Assembly (NCBI GenBank): GCA_030587525.1 | Contig: JAUQYW010000696.1 | Coordinates: 1-6,552, forward strand | Source: Candidatus Sigynarchaeota archaeon | GTDB taxonomy: Archaea > Asgardarchaeota > Lokiarchaeia > Sigynarchaeales > Sigynarchaeaceae | Reading direction: 5' to 3' | Length of the DNA: 6,552 nt | Part shown: in pieces, positions 6,301 through 6,552 of the stretch | Layout: each line of letters starts with the position of its first letter | Position numbering within the stretch: the first letter of the stretch is position 1 | Position numbers and translations under genes: made by a program | Notes under the pieces: generated by a model | What the model was told of the DNA's origin: nothing | The model's database searches: none | Seen by the model: the letters and a program-made list of their open reading frames with translations, nothing else

Positions 6301-6372
6301 ACGTGGCACCAGAACGACACGTTCGACGCAATGGTCGCCAATTACACGACGTTCACGGCCGCCAACATGTAA
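3325..6372 (+). CDS. Nine-helix membrane domain fused to an extracellular family 2 glycoside hydrolase
   Basis: This 1015-residue protein starts at ATG 3325; a TTG at 3301 is in frame but would add only eight residues and lies in the hairpin. Nine hydrophobic helices are seen at about 21-37, 60-83, 96-116, 134-155, 176-200, 223-241, 262-281, 296-322 and 348-369. Lys/Arg-rich loops alternate so that the N-terminus is inside and the C-terminus outside. The membrane part matches no family I know. After a linker (370-413) comes a full GH2 module. Its sugar-binding jelly roll runs from LNLSGTW (415-421) through YVGYHEGGF (517-525) to YGGIVRELYLE (572-582). An Ig-like domain follows (about 585-728), then the catalytic barrel from ELRLNG (732-737). 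Glu848 in WSGGNEPW is the expected acid/base and Glu937 in KPIVNMEFG the nucleophile, so retaining exo-glycosidase activity is likely. The NxK motif of beta-glucuronidases is not evident and the usual SHYP histidine is missing, so the sugar is unknown. The ectodomain has 17 N-glycosylation sequons. Confidence 0.9.
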   Translation: MTRWTLIIDKPARIKIEFLPVLMNVPFIAIILYILFSNASYWSMFNSILAGVFHLGDLPYIEILLGIAIGFGLFTIIYGLTGMFKLEILHKPALNAIPSAMLAFMTVLVIILLNINVRVNLDYLFFMLGPETGFIVYVGASLGIFVLVILLVVGIKQLKDLRPDEKGLINNKVLHPMLAAVTTIISAVLGFSMILAIGFYYPRTTIYWDNVIGVHTRYVDWGGAPAIVWYIIIAVTVITSRLCWRRLVHPADNKTLLTKIFMKRITCLLIICHSAVIVWFSADFEMRMYPALPGLSIYPATTLSLLSFVSFINLLWVWKLLTARPPVPDQKIYRETPKLVKQWYLRTTIKVAVVIGVLFVPYWFVFYQPIVAWAPRVDVPFQARLVNLAGVDVPFAGDIVYPGFELQSNYSHEYLNLSGTWRMQRLYASSVHSLSPRTENFIRMLTDGQHEPSYNDAWWETVTVPSPVSQYNDEVKAWGVCWYRRNVTVSASYANKSIWFKFMGVNYFCDVWIDGTYVGYHEGGFTSFAFDVSSLMTPGSHLIAIRIDNPQWDIKDSFFYTIQPNGADFFNYGGIVRELYLEAAPVASISRVDVRETGFTTINHVNGSVSAEIDVTWQCLPAGTAPGDTASLSIGVYPLVFENETALKSRETWLFANKSAPAFTGTYVVTMIGINSTRYAASRFNVTIPNLSYWSTKQPALYAVMVNLTAGSSIDLFCTQTGFRNFTTEGTELRLNGAPLKLAGVSIHEQYPEPTGRSLSDSQRFWDLQCVNKTRSNWWRGSYPFHPMMYLYSDRLGISCWEEAQIFWCNEPDLIEGFSRGTYSSIWIEMLYRDYNRPCILMWSGGNEPWSYEYFVTYLRETKSFLDTHDPNRILAFACVSSQDWTGLFRNTPLRIVTPNCYGGTFEGIPGAWYNETTANLQRFGNNNPGKPIVNMEFGYWRDSTNNQSRCFLECFRAFTENPRVQGFTWWLAFDYYGSNYYNGMGVYNMARTWHQNDTFDAMVANYTTFTAANM
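4451..4508 (+). repeat. In-frame 16-base direct repeat at the membrane-ectodomain junction
   Basis: GCGTCGACGTTCCATT occurs exactly at 4451-4466 and again at 4493-4508, 42 bases (14 codons) apart. Both copies encode VDVPF (residues 377-381 and 391-395) in the linker between the last membrane helix and the GH2 module. Identity at DNA level suggests a local duplication that lengthened the linker, or convergent codon use. Confidence 0.7.
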
Positions 6373-6379
6373 CCCGTCC

Positions 6380-6396
6380 TTTTCCCTTCTTTTTTT
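6380..6396 (+). terminator. T-tract terminator candidate after the GH2 fusion gene
   Basis: Seven bases after the TAA stop the sequence runs T4 (6380-6383), CCC, TTC, then seven T (6390-6396), with no GC stem. It closely resembles the tract at 211-231 and fits archaeal oligo-U termination of the plus-strand operon. Confidence 0.5.
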
Positions 6397-6438
6397 AAGT
6401 CAAATTGTTCTATACCATTGTTAGTTCTACTCTAATAT

Positions 6439-6467
6439 TGTCAGTACTTTGGTAGTCTAAACTGACA
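6439..6467. repeat. Seven-base inverted repeat with 15-base spacer
   Basis: TGTCAGT (6439-6445) is the exact reverse complement of ACTGACA (6461-6467). A direct repeat TGACATC (6463-6469 and 6473-6479), with copies ten bases apart, overlaps the right arm. It lies in AT-rich intergenic DNA 66 bases after the GH2 stop. It may be an operator or hairpin for whatever follows the window. Confidence 0.4.
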
Positions 6468-6471
6468 TCTC

Positions 6472-6552
6472 ATGACATCATTATCGAGATTATCGTTAAT
6501 ATCGGGATCATACGGGGATTTATCGGGCTTCTATCGAGATCGTCATGTGTCG
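6472..6552 (+). CDS. Possible start of a further gene, cut by the window edge
   Basis: An ATG at 6472 opens a frame of 27 codons with no stop before the window ends, beginning MTSLSRLSLISG. A TAATATT stretch about 35 bases upstream could be a TATA box, giving a short leader. There is no Shine-Dalgarno sequence and no recognisable motif, and the segment consists largely of short TATCG repeats. It may equally be regulatory DNA with a chance open frame. Confidence 0.2.
   Translation, partial: MTSLSRLSLISGSYGDLSGFYRDRHVS
6482..6540. repeat. Array of six degenerate TATCGRGAT-type repeats
   Basis: Six nine-base units begin at 6482, 6491, 6500, 6511, 6521 and 6532: TATCGAGAT, TATCGTTAA, TATCGGGAT, TACGGGGAT, TATCGGGCT and TATCGAGAT. 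Starts are 9-11 bases apart, close to one DNA turn. Such spacing suits stacked protein-binding sites on one face of the helix, but a degenerate low-complexity or coding stretch is also possible. The array may continue past the window edge. Confidence 0.45.

Noticed and set aside
5863..6345. Naming the GH2 enzyme a beta-glucuronidase because of the NEP sequence at its acid/base
   Set aside because: The NxK motif that recognises the uronic carboxylate is not seen in the C-terminal part (YNMARTWH region), so specificity is left open.
6482..6552. A CRISPR array or phage attachment site at the right end
   Set aside because: Units are only nine bases, degenerate, with almost no spacers; no cas, integrase or tRNA gene is in view.

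Overview
This 6.5-kb window is densely coding and looks chromosomal and probably archaeal. Most starts lack a clear Shine-Dalgarno sequence. The aldo/keto reductase gene has a purine-rich (BRE-like) stretch and a TTATAT box centred about 27 bases before its ATG, which is the layout of a leaderless archaeal promoter. Genes end in pyrimidine-rich T7 tracts without a GC hairpin. The large surface enzyme is crowded with N-glycosylation sequons. An Asgard-type or other mesophilic archaeon would fit, but nothing here fixes the lineage. No rRNA, tRNA, CRISPR array, transposase or integrase was seen.

Layout. (1) 3-200 (+): the tail of a TPR protein that enters from the left edge. (2) 273-809 and 826-2046 (-): a two-gene minus-strand unit. 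The first gene transcribed is a cytosolic protein with a predicted (beta/alpha)8 barrel that distantly recalls GH18. Seventeen bases after it comes a protein matching only the C-terminal nucleotide-binding domain of four-carbon acid sugar kinases (DUF1537/YgbK type). (3) 2047-2172: a divergent intergenic region with a 19-bp imperfect palindrome and candidate promoters on both strands. (4) 2173-6372 (+): an aldo/keto reductase, a small antibiotic-biosynthesis-monooxygenase (ABM) fold protein that is probably translationally coupled to it, and a 1015-residue protein joining a nine-helix membrane domain to a complete extracellular family 2 glycoside hydrolase. (5) 6373-6552: an AT-rich tail with a terminator-like tract, an inverted repeat, a direct repeat and an array of short TATCG-type repeats. 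It may hold the first codons of another gene.

Taken together, the region suggests carbohydrate use. A membrane-anchored exo-glycosidase would act outside the cell, and a barrel protein, a carbonyl reductase and a sugar-acid-kinase-like domain would act inside. That pathway link is inference from gene order; no substrate can be read from the sequence. The most unusual features are the polytopic-membrane/GH2 fusion, its glycosylated-looking ectodomain with a missing GH2 motif histidine, and the kinase C-domain that has no N-terminal half.
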